Assembly: GCA_024641305.1 (NCBI GenBank)
Contig: JAHEDI010000001.1
Span: forward strand, 1 to 64,000
Direction: 5' to 3'
From: a bacterium
Lineage (GTDB): Bacteria > Actinomycetota > Acidimicrobiia > Spongiisociales > JAENVV01
Length of the DNA stretch: 64,000 nucleotides
A program made the position numbers and the translations under genes. Below, in pieces: positions 24,978 through 32,795 of this stretch; within the stretch, counting starts at the first letter, position 1; each line of letters opens with the position of its first letter. The notes under the pieces are model-generated. The model was not told where the DNA came from, ran no database searches, and saw nothing but the letters and a program-made list of their open reading frames with translations.

Positions 24978-25787
24978 GTGACGGGGGGAAACTGGGCGTC
25001 GCCATATGCTCGCACATGGGTCGCAAGATCCGTGCAAATGGGGGAAACCACTGAACTAGATCTAACCGATGGGTTAGCCACGGGTTCAGTAAGGCTAGAG
25101 CTGCCGTTCGCGGCCATCGGCCCACGTACCATTCAGCTCCAGGTCCGCACGGACGTGTCGCCGGCAGCCGAGACGCGGGGCGCATATGCGAAACGGGTAC
25201 TCGACATCATCGGCGCGGTCGTCATACTCATACTGGCTTTACCGCTGATGATTCCGATCGCCGTCGCCATCAAGGCCACTTCGCCGGGCCCGGTGTTCTA
25301 TCTGCACGAGCGGGTTGGACGCCAAGGCCAACCGTTCAGGGTTTGGAAATTCCGGTCAATGCGCACCGACATGACCCACGCGGATATCGCCGATGTGATT
25401 GCACTCGACGAGCATCGAGTCAACTCGCCAGTTTACAAGTCGCCGAACGACCCGCGAATCACCCGGGTCGGGAGATTCATCCGGAGGACCGGAATTGATG
25501 AATTGCCGCAACTTTTCAATGTGCTTGGCAGTTCGATGTCGCTGGTCGGGCCACGGCCCCTCGTAGACGAAGAGGTTGCCGAGCTGAGCGTTGAAGAGTT
25601 CAAGCAACGGAACTCCGTTGCTCCTGGAGTCACTGGACTCTGGCAGGTATTCCGCCGGTCTGAGACCAGCTTCGAAGAGCGTATGCGCCTCGATCTCACC
25701 TACGTCGGTTGCCGTGGGTTGCTGCTCGATCTCTACCTGCTTGTCATGACTCCGCTTGCGTTGGTTCGGGGAGATCGGTCCTTTTAA
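24978..25787 (+). CDS. Bacterial sugar transferase (initiating phosphoglycosyl transferase)
   Basis: About 269 residues from the GTG at 24978, which has GGGAGG just upstream; an earlier TTG and a later ATG (25038) are possible. One hydrophobic hairpin-like helix (RVLDIIGAVVILILALPLM) precedes the catalytic core with SPGPVFYLHERVGRQGQPF, WKFRSMRTDM, RRTGIDELPQLFNVLGSSMSLVGPRPL and the C-terminal LWQVFRRSETSF. It is a monotopic phosphoglycosyl transferase of the WbaP/PglC superfamily that loads the first sugar phosphate on undecaprenyl phosphate. It thus probably starts the repeat unit made by this locus. Confidence 0.88.
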   Translation: MTGGNWASPYARTWVARSVQMGETTELDLTDGLATGSVRLELPFAAIGPRTIQLQVRTDVSPAAETRGAYAKRVLDIIGAVVILILALPLMIPIAVAIKATSPGPVFYLHERVGRQGQPFRVWKFRSMRTDMTHADIADVIALDEHRVNSPVYKSPNDPRITRVGRFIRRTGIDELPQLFNVLGSSMSLVGPRPLVDEEVAELSVEEFKQRNSVAPGVTGLWQVFRRSETSFEERMRLDLTYVGCRGLLLDLYLLVMTPLALVRGDRSF

Positions 25788-25796
25788 GGACCGATC
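25773..25796. terminator. Hairpin over the sugar-transferase stop codon
   Basis: GATCGGTCC and GGACCGATC form a perfect 9-bp stem with loop TTTTAA that includes the TAA stop. There is no T-tract downstream, so intrinsic termination is uncertain. Confidence 0.45.
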
Positions 25797-25992
25797 GACC
25801 ACCGTCTGCCAACGAACGATGTGGCGCTCGGTCGAGTGCACGCGTTCCGGGGTTCGCTCCGGCCATGAACACTCTGGTGGAGGGGAAAGCGTCCAAACCC
25901 AAGCCTGGGCGCCTTCGCCTCCGCCCGCGTTCCGGAAGCTTGGACATAGGAGGCGGATGGTTGCCATGGGCGTGTTGTAAAAAGTCCCCGGC

Positions 25993-25998
25993 TAGCGT
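25993..25998 (+). promoter_or_regulatory. -10-like TAGCGT giving a probable leaderless ATG start
   Basis: TAGCGT ends seven bases before the ATG at 26006 and there is no ribosome binding site between them. The geometry is the same as at 16320 and 48277. Confidence 0.42.
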
Positions 25999-26005
25999 GG
26001 TTCGC

Positions 26006-26515
26006 ATGTTTTCACCAAATATCTCCGAAATGCTCGAGAAGAACGCCGAGTTCGCCGGTGATTTCACCGAAGGCCATCTCAACGTTCGTCCGAAGCGCAA
26101 GCTGGCTGTCGTGGCTTGCATGGACTCCCGAATGGACATCTTCAAGATGCTCGGATTGAAAAATGGCGAAGCCCATGTGATTCGCAACGCCGGAGGGGTC
26201 GTAACCGATGACGTCATTCGGTCACTCTGTCTCTCACAGCGAGCGCTCGGGACCGAAGAGATCGTCCTCATTCATCACACCAACTGCGGGCTTGAAAACG
26301 TGACCGAGGACGGGTTCAAAGCAGATCTTGAGGCCGAACTCGGCATTCGGCCCTGGTGGGCGCTTGAGTCGTTCACGGACCCATACACCGACGTGCGGCA
26401 ATCGATGCGGCGTCTGCATCTGACGCCGTTTCTTCGCCACAAAGACCATATCACCGGGTTTGTCTACTCCGTTGATTCCGGCCTCCTGGTCGAGGTCGTT
26501 CTCGATGACGCCTAG
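26006..26515 (+). CDS. Beta-class carbonic anhydrase
   Basis: 169 residues from the ATG at 26006; the frame is open far upstream but that part has no family similarity. Zinc and catalytic motifs are clear: ACMDSRMD (Cys, plus the Asp-Arg dyad), HVIRNAGG and LIHHTNCGL (His and second Cys ligand as H..C). It interconverts CO2 and bicarbonate in the cytoplasm. Short beta-CAs of this kind are common in Actinobacteria. It stands alone between the polysaccharide locus and the RimB/RimK pair. Confidence 0.93.
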   Translation: MFSPNISEMLEKNAEFAGDFTEGHLNVRPKRKLAVVACMDSRMDIFKMLGLKNGEAHVIRNAGGVVTDDVIRSLCLSQRALGTEEIVLIHHTNCGLENVTEDGFKADLEAELGIRPWWALESFTDPYTDVRQSMRRLHLTPFLRHKDHITGFVYSVDSGLLVEVVLDDA

Positions 26516-26630
26516 GTTGTCGCTTCGCCCGCCGACCTACAAACCCTCGGCATGGAGGACAAGGAAGGCTCGGTCAGGATCACGTGGTTGGTGTTGCCAC
26601 CGGGGAACCGCTCTGTAATACTCCGCTCCG

Positions 26631-27095
26631 ATGGCTACCCGAAAGAAGCCGAGACCCGTGATCGGCTGGCGGGAGTTTGTCGACCTCCCTGAATTGGTCG
26701 GATATCCCGTGAAGGCCAAAATCGACACCGGGGCCAGGACCTCGGCCTTACACGCGTTTGATCTGACTCTCACCGAGGTCGACGGGGTCGCCACCGCCTC
26801 ATTTGAAATTCATCCCGACCAGCGGTCGGCCCGCCATTCTGAAGCGGTGAGCTGCGAGGTTCTCTCCTTTCGTCGGGTTAGGTCGTCAAACGGGAGGTCC
26901 GAACTCAGACCAGTCATCCTGACTACCGCCAGAATCGGCAAGATTGAATGGCCGATCGAAATCAGCCTGACGTCACGTGATGACATGGGTTTTCGAATGC
27001 TCTTGGGGCGATCGGCTATCCGAAAACAGTTCCTCGTACATCCGAGTCGCTCATTTCTTCTATCAACCAAGCCACCAAAGGAATCGGAACGATGA
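26631..27095 (+). CDS. RimK-associated ATP-dependent zinc/aspartyl-type protease family protein (RimB-like)
   Basis: 154 residues. The retropepsin-like signature KAKIDTGARTSALHAF with the D-T-G-A loop and the C-terminal GFRMLLGRSAI are typical of the family found beside rimK (PF05618 as I know it). In the E. coli S6-modification system this protein is associated with trimming of poly-glutamate tails added by RimK. The stop overlaps the rimK start as ATGA, so the two proteins are co-translated and very likely act on the same substrate. Confidence 0.85.
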   Translation: MATRKKPRPVIGWREFVDLPELVGYPVKAKIDTGARTSALHAFDLTLTEVDGVATASFEIHPDQRSARHSEAVSCEVLSFRRVRSSNGRSELRPVILTTARIGKIEWPIEISLTSRDDMGFRMLLGRSAIRKQFLVHPSRSFLLSTKPPKESER

Positions 27096-28318
27096 AGCTA
27101 GCCGTATTGTCCAGAGCACCCCATGCCTACAGCACCCAGCGCCTCAAGACTGCTGCTCTCGAACGCGGCCATGAGGTCCGCGTACTGAACACGCTCCGGT
27201 TCGCCATCGACCTCTCGGGTGATGTCCCCGATATGCAATACCGGGGCAAGCGTCTCACGGACTATGACGCAGTTCTTCCGCGGATCGGTACCTCGATCAC
27301 CTTCTATGGCATGGCAGTCGTTCGTCAATTCGAACAGATGGATGTCTATACGCCGAACACCGCCCATGGCATCGCCAACTCCCGCGACAAGCTTCGTTCG
27401 ATCCAGATTCTGTCCAGGCATGACATCGGAATACCAGCCACCATGTTTGTGCGCGATCGGGCCGATGTGCTGCCCGCCATTGAGCAGGTCGGTGGCGAAT
27501 CGGTCGTCATCAAGCTTCTGGAAGGGACGCAGGGTATCGGGGTCATTCTGGCTCCGGACAAGAGAGTTGCCGAGGCGGTAATCGAAACCCTGCAGAGCAC
27601 TAAACAGAACGTCCTGATTCAACAGTTCATCGCCGAGAGCCGGGGCAAGGACATTAGGGCATTCGTCATTGGCGATCGCGTTGTGGCTGCCATGCGAAGG
27701 AGCGCCGTCGGCGATGAGTTCCGCTCAAATGTCCATCGGGGCGGCACGACGCAGGTCGTAGAACTCGATGCTGAATATGAGAGAGTGGCGGTCCAGGCCG
27801 CCCAGATCATGGGTTTGAGAGTGGCCGGGGTAGACATGCTGGAGAGTGACCGCGGGCCGTTGGTAATGGAAGTCAACAGCTCACCCGGCCTTGAGGGCAT
27901 CGAGGGGGCGACCGATCTAGACATCGCCGGGGCCATCATCGACTACATAGCGAGCCAGGTCGATTTCCCGGAGCTGGACATCCGGCAGCGATTGACCGTC
28001 TCCACTGGCTACGGCGTTTCCGAACTTCTGGTCCGTCAAGGTGCCGATATTCTCGGCAAGACCATCGACGCATCCGGCCTTCGTGAGAGGGATATCGCGG
28101 TTCTCACCTTGACGCGCGGAACGACGGTCATCCCGAACCCCAAGAGTTCGCGGGTGTTGGAAGAGCACGATCGGCTGCTCTGCTTCGGAAAGCTTGAGGC
28201 CATGCGCGATCTCGTACCGGCCAAACGGCGTCGGAAGGCCCAGCCCAAGTTGAAGCCGCTACCGCACGACTTGCTGCCGACCTCTGCGGACGACACGTTG
28301 GACCTCGGGATTCGATGA
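27092..28318 (+). CDS. rimK: RimK-type ATP-grasp glutamate ligase with C-terminal TrkA-C (RCK_C) domain
   Basis: 408 residues, against about 300 for E. coli RimK. Residues 1-290 are RimK: N-terminal MKLAVLSRAP, ATP-grasp core with VVIKLLEGTQGIGV (near 137-151), QQFIAESRGKDIRAFVIGD and the metal-binding MEVNSSPGLEGIE (near 259-271). Residues about 300-376 match a TrkA-C ligand-binding domain (ELLV..GADILGKTI, RERDIAVLTLTRG, VLEEHDRLLCFGKLEAM). A basic tail follows. RimK adds glutamates to ribosomal protein S6 or related acceptors. The extra domain suggests control by a small ligand such as a cyclic dinucleotide or an ion (inference). Confidence 0.87.
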   Translation: MKLAVLSRAPHAYSTQRLKTAALERGHEVRVLNTLRFAIDLSGDVPDMQYRGKRLTDYDAVLPRIGTSITFYGMAVVRQFEQMDVYTPNTAHGIANSRDKLRSIQILSRHDIGIPATMFVRDRADVLPAIEQVGGESVVIKLLEGTQGIGVILAPDKRVAEAVIETLQSTKQNVLIQQFIAESRGKDIRAFVIGDRVVAAMRRSAVGDEFRSNVHRGGTTQVVELDAEYERVAVQAAQIMGLRVAGVDMLESDRGPLVMEVNSSPGLEGIEGATDLDIAGAIIDYIASQVDFPELDIRQRLTVSTGYGVSELLVRQGADILGKTIDASGLRERDIAVLTLTRGTTVIPNPKSSRVLEEHDRLLCFGKLEAMRDLVPAKRRRKAQPKLKPLPHDLLPTSADDTLDLGIR

Positions 28319-28434
28319 TTTCCCGTCATCGCCTTCCAACGAATGACTGAGATCAAGGACGTCCGATTCGTTTCGCGGCTACCAGAGGTGGCCGTCAGCA
28401 GACGAACAGACGGATCTTCAACGCTAAGCGGAGC

Positions 28435-28647
28435 ATGCGACCAGCATTGCAGAAGATCTACCCAGGCCCGAGTGTCGGACGTCGGGTCAAGGAGGAGGAG
28501 CGGGCCAGCCAAGCTCGTCACCTCGGCTACGTACCGAACATAGTCGGAACCGCGGAGCCCATTCCCGGTACCCGGTTGCCGGTGATCGGTCCGATCTTGT
28601 TCCCTCCGATCATCCATCCCGGCTGGTCTGATGGATTAAAAGCGTGA
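28435..28647 (+). CDS. Doubtful 70-residue hypothetical protein
   Basis: Open frame of 70 codons after rimK with balanced composition (basic N-terminal half, then a Pro/Ile-rich IPGTRLPVIGPILFPPIIHPG). The frame is open back to 28351 but offers no better start, and no ribosome binding site at proper spacing is seen. Its stop lies in the arm of the hairpin at 28644. No family recognised. Listed because of its codon composition only. Confidence 0.22.
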   Translation: MRPALQKIYPGPSVGRRVKEEERASQARHLGYVPNIVGTAEPIPGTRLPVIGPILFPPIIHPGWSDGLKA

Positions 28648-28677
28648 CGGCCGGGGCCATGGGGCCCGGGCCGTCAC
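28644..28677 (-). terminator. Intrinsic terminator of the small minus-strand gene
   Basis: A 15-bp GC-rich stem with one mismatch (GTGACGGCC... / ...GGCCGTCAC) and a 4-base loop. On the minus strand it is followed directly by GCTTTTAATCC, providing the T-tract. It begins 11 bases after the stop codon at 28688, the classic position for a rho-independent terminator. Confidence 0.7.
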
Positions 28678-28687
28678 CTAAGTCCTG

Positions 28688-28885
28688 CTAACGCCGGCTG
28701 TAACGGGCTTCGATAGTCCCGGACACAAGATCCAACCCAGAGTGGTTTTGGGTACTCAAGCTTGAGCCAACCATGTCACGCCAGGCTCCCGGCCCACGAT
28801 CGACGGTTCGCCGACCAAACGATTTGGGGCGCGAACCCGTAACGGCGCCTGTTGGGCGATTACGGCGAAATAGTTGTCTAGCCAT
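28688..28885 (-). CDS. Small basic protein of unknown function
   Basis: 65 residues, strongly basic at the N-terminus (MARQLFRRNRPTGAVTGSRPKSFGRR). No family recognised. Two features support it as a real gene: GGAGAA seven bases before the ATG, and a strong intrinsic terminator 11 bases after the stop. It lies 97 bases downstream of kup on the same strand and could share its transcript or have its own promoter in the AT-richer gap. It could be a nucleic-acid-binding or ribosome-associated microprotein (inference only). Confidence 0.55.
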   Translation of the reverse strand: MARQLFRRNRPTGAVTGSRPKSFGRRTVDRGPGAWRDMVGSSLSTQNHSGLDLVSGTIEARYSRR

Positions 28886-28982
28886 GAGCGTTCTCCGAAA
28901 ATCCTGTCAAGTCAAGTGTGAGCGAAAGTATAGCGTTGTTCGAACAACTTCTCGGCGATCGTCGCTCGCCCGATAGTCCGGC

Positions 28983-30878
28983 TCAGCTTGAGTCGGCGAA
29001 CCGCAGTTGAGTAGCGACACCGATCGTCCGATCGGCGGGAAGCTGGAAGGCGTCCGCCGGGTTTCGAGCGTTTCGGTGCAGGACGATAAAGAGCCTATCC
29101 CGCATCGCCAGGATCCAATGTCGTTTGCCTGGTTCCAGGGTTTCCCGGCCTAGGAAATAGGTAGTGGCTTCTGGAGAGAAATTCAGTTGCGAGTCCACAA
29201 TGGACTGAAGGTCAGCCGGAACATCGATTCGATCGGCAAAACCGTAGGTCAACTCGACCTCATGAAAATCCAAGTCACGATGGCGAATTCTGTCCCGGCG
29301 CGCCCTCGGCACATGGGCATCGTCCGAAACGACGACGTTCAGCACGACCATCTCCTCGTGAAGAACCCGAAACGTGTGGAAGTTTGCCAGGAGCGCAGGC
29401 GGCACCACCCCGGGCCGTCGATGGAGGTAGACCGCGGTACCTGGAACTCGTTGAGGGGGATCGGTTTTCAGGGATCGAATATATCGCGAGAGAGCGAGCC
29501 GGCGGGGGAGAGCTTCGTCACGCAGGGCAAGGCGCCCCGTGCGCCAGGTGGACATCAAGGTGAAAACGCCGAGTCCGATAACGAGTGGGAACCAGCCGCC
29601 CTGGGGGATCTTGAACAGATTGGCTCCGAGGAAGGCGGAGTCAACTACGAATAGGGGAAAGGTCACGCCAAGGGCCTTGGGCCACGACCAGTTCCACCGC
29701 ACCCTTGACACGACCAAGAAAAGCACCGTTGTAATGAGCATGGTCATCGTCACCGCCACCCCGTACGCAGCTGCCAGACCAGACGAGGTTCCGAACGCGA
29801 CGACCAGGCCAACAGCCGCAATCGCCAGCACCCAGTTGATGTGAGGGACGTACACCTGGCCCCGCTCGGTTACCGAAGTGTGGAGAACCCGGAATCGAGG
29901 CGCATAGTCGAGGTTGATCGCCTGGGCGGTGATCGAGAATGCCCCGGAAATGAGCGCTTGAGATGCAATGACCGAGGCGACCGTGGCCAACGCCGTCATC
30001 GGCCATTGGGCCCAGCCAGGGGCGAGTAGAAAGAACGGGTTTTCAATGGCTTCAGGTGAGCGAAGCAAAAGCGCTCCCTGACCGAAGTAATTGAGAATGA
30101 GCGCAGGGAACACGACAAAAAACCAACCCGTCTGGATCGGCCGACGACCGAAGTGGCCTAGATCGGCGTAAAGCGCCTCGCCACCGGTGACGACCAGAAA
30201 CACCGACCCGAGGACGAGAAAGCCACGAAATCCATTGTTGATGAAGAAACTCACTGCGTATGTCGGCGACAGCGCAAGAAAGACGTGCGGGTTCTGGGCG
30301 ATGGAAATTGCGCCCAGAATGGCCAGAACAGAAAACCAAGCCAACATCGCCGGGCCGAAGACAGCCCCGACCCGGCCGGTACCAAACCTCTGAACCGAAA
30401 ACAGTGCCACCAAAATGACCACCGCCAGAGGAATCACCCAATGTGATAACGCGGGCGCGGCCAAGCTCACCCCTTCGACCGCGGACAGCACAGAAATCGC
30501 CGGCGTGATCATGCCATCGCCGTACAGAAGAGCCGTTCCGAACAAGCCGATCACCACAAAGATGAGACGGCGCGGCCGACTTTTCGTAGTCCGAGGCAGA
30601 ATCAACGCCGTCAGGGCGAGGATTCCACCCTCACCGTGGTTGTCCGCTCGCATGACCAGGAGGAGATATTTGATGGTCACGACAATCAGGAGGGACCAGA
30701 CCATCAAAGACAGTACGCCAAAGATGTTGGCTTCGATGACGGGAATCCCGTCACCGGCGCTCAGAGACTCCCTGAACGCGTACAGCGGGCTGGTGCCGAT
30801 GTCTCCGTAGACAACCCCGAGTGCTGCCAGCGCGAGAACCGAGCGACTGCCGGCGGGATGGCCGCTGAAATTGGACAT
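28983..30878 (-). CDS. kup: Kup/HAK/KT low-affinity potassium transporter
   Basis: 631 residues from the ATG at 30878, which has GGAGG at proper spacing; a TTG six codons upstream is not needed. About 12 membrane helices start with LAALGVVYGDIGTSPLYAFRE, the Kup signature. DNHGEGGILALTAL and GDGMITPAISVLSAVEG are other conserved loops. A cytoplasmic C-terminal domain of about 170 residues follows. It takes up K+ with H+ at the plasma membrane. The ribosome binding site can be masked by a hairpin (30888-30911). It converges on the small gene and the RimK-TrkA-C gene. Confidence 0.95.
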   Translation of the reverse strand: MSNFSGHPAGSRSVLALAALGVVYGDIGTSPLYAFRESLSAGDGIPVIEANIFGVLSLMVWSLLIVVTIKYLLLVMRADNHGEGGILALTALILPRTTKSRPRRLIFVVIGLFGTALLYGDGMITPAISVLSAVEGVSLAAPALSHWVIPLAVVILVALFSVQRFGTGRVGAVFGPAMLAWFSVLAILGAISIAQNPHVFLALSPTYAVSFFINNGFRGFLVLGSVFLVVTGGEALYADLGHFGRRPIQTGWFFVVFPALILNYFGQGALLLRSPEAIENPFFLLAPGWAQWPMTALATVASVIASQALISGAFSITAQAINLDYAPRFRVLHTSVTERGQVYVPHINWVLAIAAVGLVVAFGTSSGLAAAYGVAVTMTMLITTVLFLVVSRVRWNWSWPKALGVTFPLFVVDSAFLGANLFKIPQGGWFPLVIGLGVFTLMSTWRTGRLALRDEALPRRLALSRYIRSLKTDPPQRVPGTAVYLHRRPGVVPPALLANFHTFRVLHEEMVVLNVVVSDDAHVPRARRDRIRHRDLDFHEVELTYGFADRIDVPADLQSIVDSQLNFSPEATTYFLGRETLEPGKRHWILAMRDRLFIVLHRNARNPADAFQLPADRTIGVATQLRFADSS

Positions 30879-30887
30879 TAAGAGAGC

Positions 30888-30911
30888 CTCCGGCAATCAG
30901 AACAACCGGAG
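30888..30911 (-). promoter_or_regulatory. Hairpin that can mask the kup ribosome binding site
   Basis: On the minus strand CTCCGG pairs with CCGGAG across a 12-base loop, and the 3' arm contains the GGAGG Shine-Dalgarno sequence (30887-30891) used for the ATG at 30878. Formation of the stem would block initiation. No known riboswitch class was recognised in the 133-base leader. Confidence 0.4.
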
Positions 30912-31011
30912 CATGATACTCACAATGAAGCAGTCTCAATTCGCGAAGGAGAGATCACTGACGCTGAAAGACGCTCGGGTGCCCCCCTCTGCGCACACAG
31001 AGAGTCGTCAC

Positions 31012-31437
31012 TCACTCATTCATTCCGAGCGCGGCATCAATTTCACTCTCGAGGCGTGAGAGCTCCACGTACGCGTCGGAAAAGCTTCCAACGACGTCGC
31101 TCCGGGGAGGACACTCGAAAAAGGCGTCTTCGGCGATCTGAAACCATTGCTGCACCGTATCGTCGATCGCAAGATCGGGCGTAGTGGTCAACCCGGGCCG
31201 CTCGGCGCGCAGGTTGGCCAGCGCGTCGGTACACACGCCCGCAGGCGGATTCTCGCCAACAGCCGCCTCATCGGGGATCGCCGCGACGGCGGCTTCCCAC
31301 TTCGGCAACCACTCAGCCACAGTGGGCCGTGGCTGGTTCGCGCAAGCCGATATCACCAGACCTACCATCAGTAACGCCACCACGATGACTGCTCGTGATG
31401 GAATCCTGACCCAGAATGAGTGAATCGCCGGTTTCAT
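31012..31437 (-). CDS. Putative lipoprotein of unknown function
   Basis: 141 residues. The N-terminus has a basic start, a hydrophobic stretch AVIVVALLMVGLVISAC and a lipobox-like ISAC, so the mature protein should begin with a lipidated Cys facing outside. The remaining 105 residues are acidic and helical with two further cysteines (GVCTDAL, FFECPP) that could form a disulfide. No family recognised. It is the last minus-strand gene after the two CMD-family genes, 101 bases downstream. Confidence 0.65.
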   Translation of the reverse strand: MKPAIHSFWVRIPSRAVIVVALLMVGLVISACANQPRPTVAEWLPKWEAAVAAIPDEAAVGENPPAGVCTDALANLRAERPGLTTTPDLAIDDTVQQWFQIAEDAFFECPPRSDVVGSFSDAYVELSRLESEIDAALGMNE

Positions 31438-31538
31438 CCAGGTCGCAGGCTAACGAGATTCAGCCCCGAAGGTGCCATTGTCGACTGTTGGATACCGACC
31501 GGACCCATAGTGGCCATCCGCCATCGGCCGACGTTCGG

Positions 31539-32060
31539 TCAGCCAACATTCAAGGTACTCATGAAGACGGCGAGGCCGTAGTGAATAGCGATGAGACCGC
31601 CCATCTCCATGATCTGGGCTTCGGAATAGTGTCGCTTACCTTCGCTGTAGAAGTCAGCATCCACCTGATCCGGCTGGCGATACATGAGATAGGCGTATCG
31701 CAACGCCCATTTCTCGGCCTCGGTAAATCGCGGACTGCTCTGGAAGTCGCCAAGGCTGGCGGCTATGTCTTCCTCGGTCAGGCCGGCTTGTACCGCCTCG
31801 GTCGACCGCATCGTAGAGAAATAGGGATCATTGGCCGTTGTAGCCAACTGGATCCGGATGAGTTCCTTCAGCCGATGATCCACGCCTCCCTCGAATAAGG
31901 CCTCAGCCATTGCTCCCCAGATGGCTTCTGTGTAGGCGGGGACATGGGCGAGTATCTGAGGGAAGATGGTATCTCCTCCGCTCAATCGACGGAACGATTC
32001 CAAGGTGCGAGCCGTCGGTCCATGGGCGCCGTCCGGCACCTGCGGTTCGATGATCGGCAT
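31539..32060 (-). CDS. Carboxymuconolactone decarboxylase (CMD/AhpD-like) family protein lacking the redox cysteines
   Basis: 173 residues. It begins MPIIEP and aligns with the upstream CMD gene (GGVDHRLKELIRIQLATTANDPYFSTMRSTEAVQAGL versus GNVDHNLKEIIRVQLSRAALCNYUGNVRSASAKQNGL; key span only). At the positions of the CxxU pair it has Asp and Phe, so it cannot use the AhpD thiol chemistry. The ATG overlaps the previous stop by one base (TGATG), indicating coupling. It might be a structural partner of the redox-active paralog in a mixed oligomer, since CMD proteins form trimers or hexamers (inference). Confidence 0.85.
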   Translation of the reverse strand: MPIIEPQVPDGAHGPTARTLESFRRLSGGDTIFPQILAHVPAYTEAIWGAMAEALFEGGVDHRLKELIRIQLATTANDPYFSTMRSTEAVQAGLTEEDIAASLGDFQSSPRFTEAEKWALRYAYLMYRQPDQVDADFYSEGKRHYSEAQIMEMGGLIAIHYGLAVFMSTLNVG

Positions 32061-32713
32061 CAGTCGCCCGCAGCCGACGCGTCAGCCACCGCTTGCTGGA
32101 TATCGGCGCTCAGGTGCGAATGAGGTGTCTCCCCATAGATGCGACGCGACTCTTCCTGACTCACCAGACGGCCGTCGGGCGTAAACATCGGGTAGAAGTC
32201 CAGCGTGCGGAAAAACGTGTGGTATCCCACATTGAAGCCGATAAACACGCCCAACTCGACGATCTCTGACTCGGTGTACTGCTCTCGTAGCCGCTCGTAG
32301 AATGCTGCATCGATCCGGTCTGGTTCGAACTGCATGAATTCGCTGTACTCCAGGGCGATCTTTTCGGCCGGGGTAAAGGCATCGCTGTTCCGCCAATTGT
32401 CGATCCCGTCATCGATCCGATCCTCGGTCAAGCCATTCTGCTTCGCCGAAGCAGATCTGACGTTTCCTCAGTAGTTACAGAGGGCAGCCCTCGAGAGCTG
32501 CACGCGAATGATCTCTTTGAGATTGTGATCGACGTTTCCGGTGTTGAATACGGTTCCCCACGCGACATACAGAGCCTTCGACAGAGCGGGATTGTGGCCC
32601 TGCATGGCGTGGAAAGCGGGATCCGGCGCCCGATGGCGGAGGCACTTTTTCACAAAACCAGCTAGTTCTGAATTCATCAGATCGTCTATCTCAAGCATCG
32701 TAATGTTTGGCAC
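32060..32713 (-). CDS. Candidate selenoprotein: CMD/AhpD-like protein with CNYU motif (in-frame TGA at 32468-32470)
   Basis: 217 residues when TGA codon 82 is read as selenocysteine. The GTG start at 32713 (MPNITMLEIDDLM) has GGAAAG eight bases upstream; an ATG at 32698 is an alternative. The N-terminal part (VDHNLKEIIRVQLSRAALCNY) ends at the TGA, and the frame continues without shift into GNVRSASAKQNGLTEDRID and a complete C-terminal half (GVFIGFNVGYHTFF). Family knowledge: AhpD-like proteins use a CxxC redox pair here, and CxxU members are known selenoproteins. A hairpin with SECIS geometry follows. Simple nonsense mutation is the alternative. It follows hutH by 83 bases. Confidence 0.85.
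32437..32455 (-). promoter_or_regulatory. Candidate bacterial SECIS element of the CMD selenoprotein
   Basis: On the minus strand TCTGCTTC-GGC-GAAGCAGA forms a perfect 8-bp stem with a 3-base GGC loop. The stem begins 12 nt and the loop 20 nt after the TGA. E. coli fdhF has an 11-nt spacing to a 17-nt upper stem with G in the loop, so the geometry fits SelB recognition. Confidence 0.75.
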
Positions 32714-32795
32714 GATCTGAACTTTCCGGTAAGTGCGGTCCGACCTACCCAGGATACATACTGTTTGACCGGGGTGGGTCAGAGATGGATGGTGG

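Larger units (their letters stand above)
28319..28687. other. Intergenic region between rimK and a small minus-strand gene
   Basis: No gene is strongly supported here. The plus frame 28435-28647 encodes 70 residues (MRPALQKIYPGPSVGRR...) with codon use like the neighbours, but its only ribosome-binding-like sequence is one base from the ATG. The minus strand is also open over part of the region. The segment ends in a strong hairpin, annotated separately. It could hold a decayed gene. Confidence 0.4.

Noticed and set aside
25709..26005. 99-codon N-terminal extension of the carbonic anhydrase
   Set aside because: It overlaps the sugar-transferase gene and has no similarity to the family. The ATG at 26006 with a -10 box at leaderless distance fits better.
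28036..28617. 193-codon minus-strand frame overlapping the end of rimK
   Set aside because: Most of it is antisense to rimK, with an Arg/Ser-rich composition typical of a shadow frame and no ribosome binding site.
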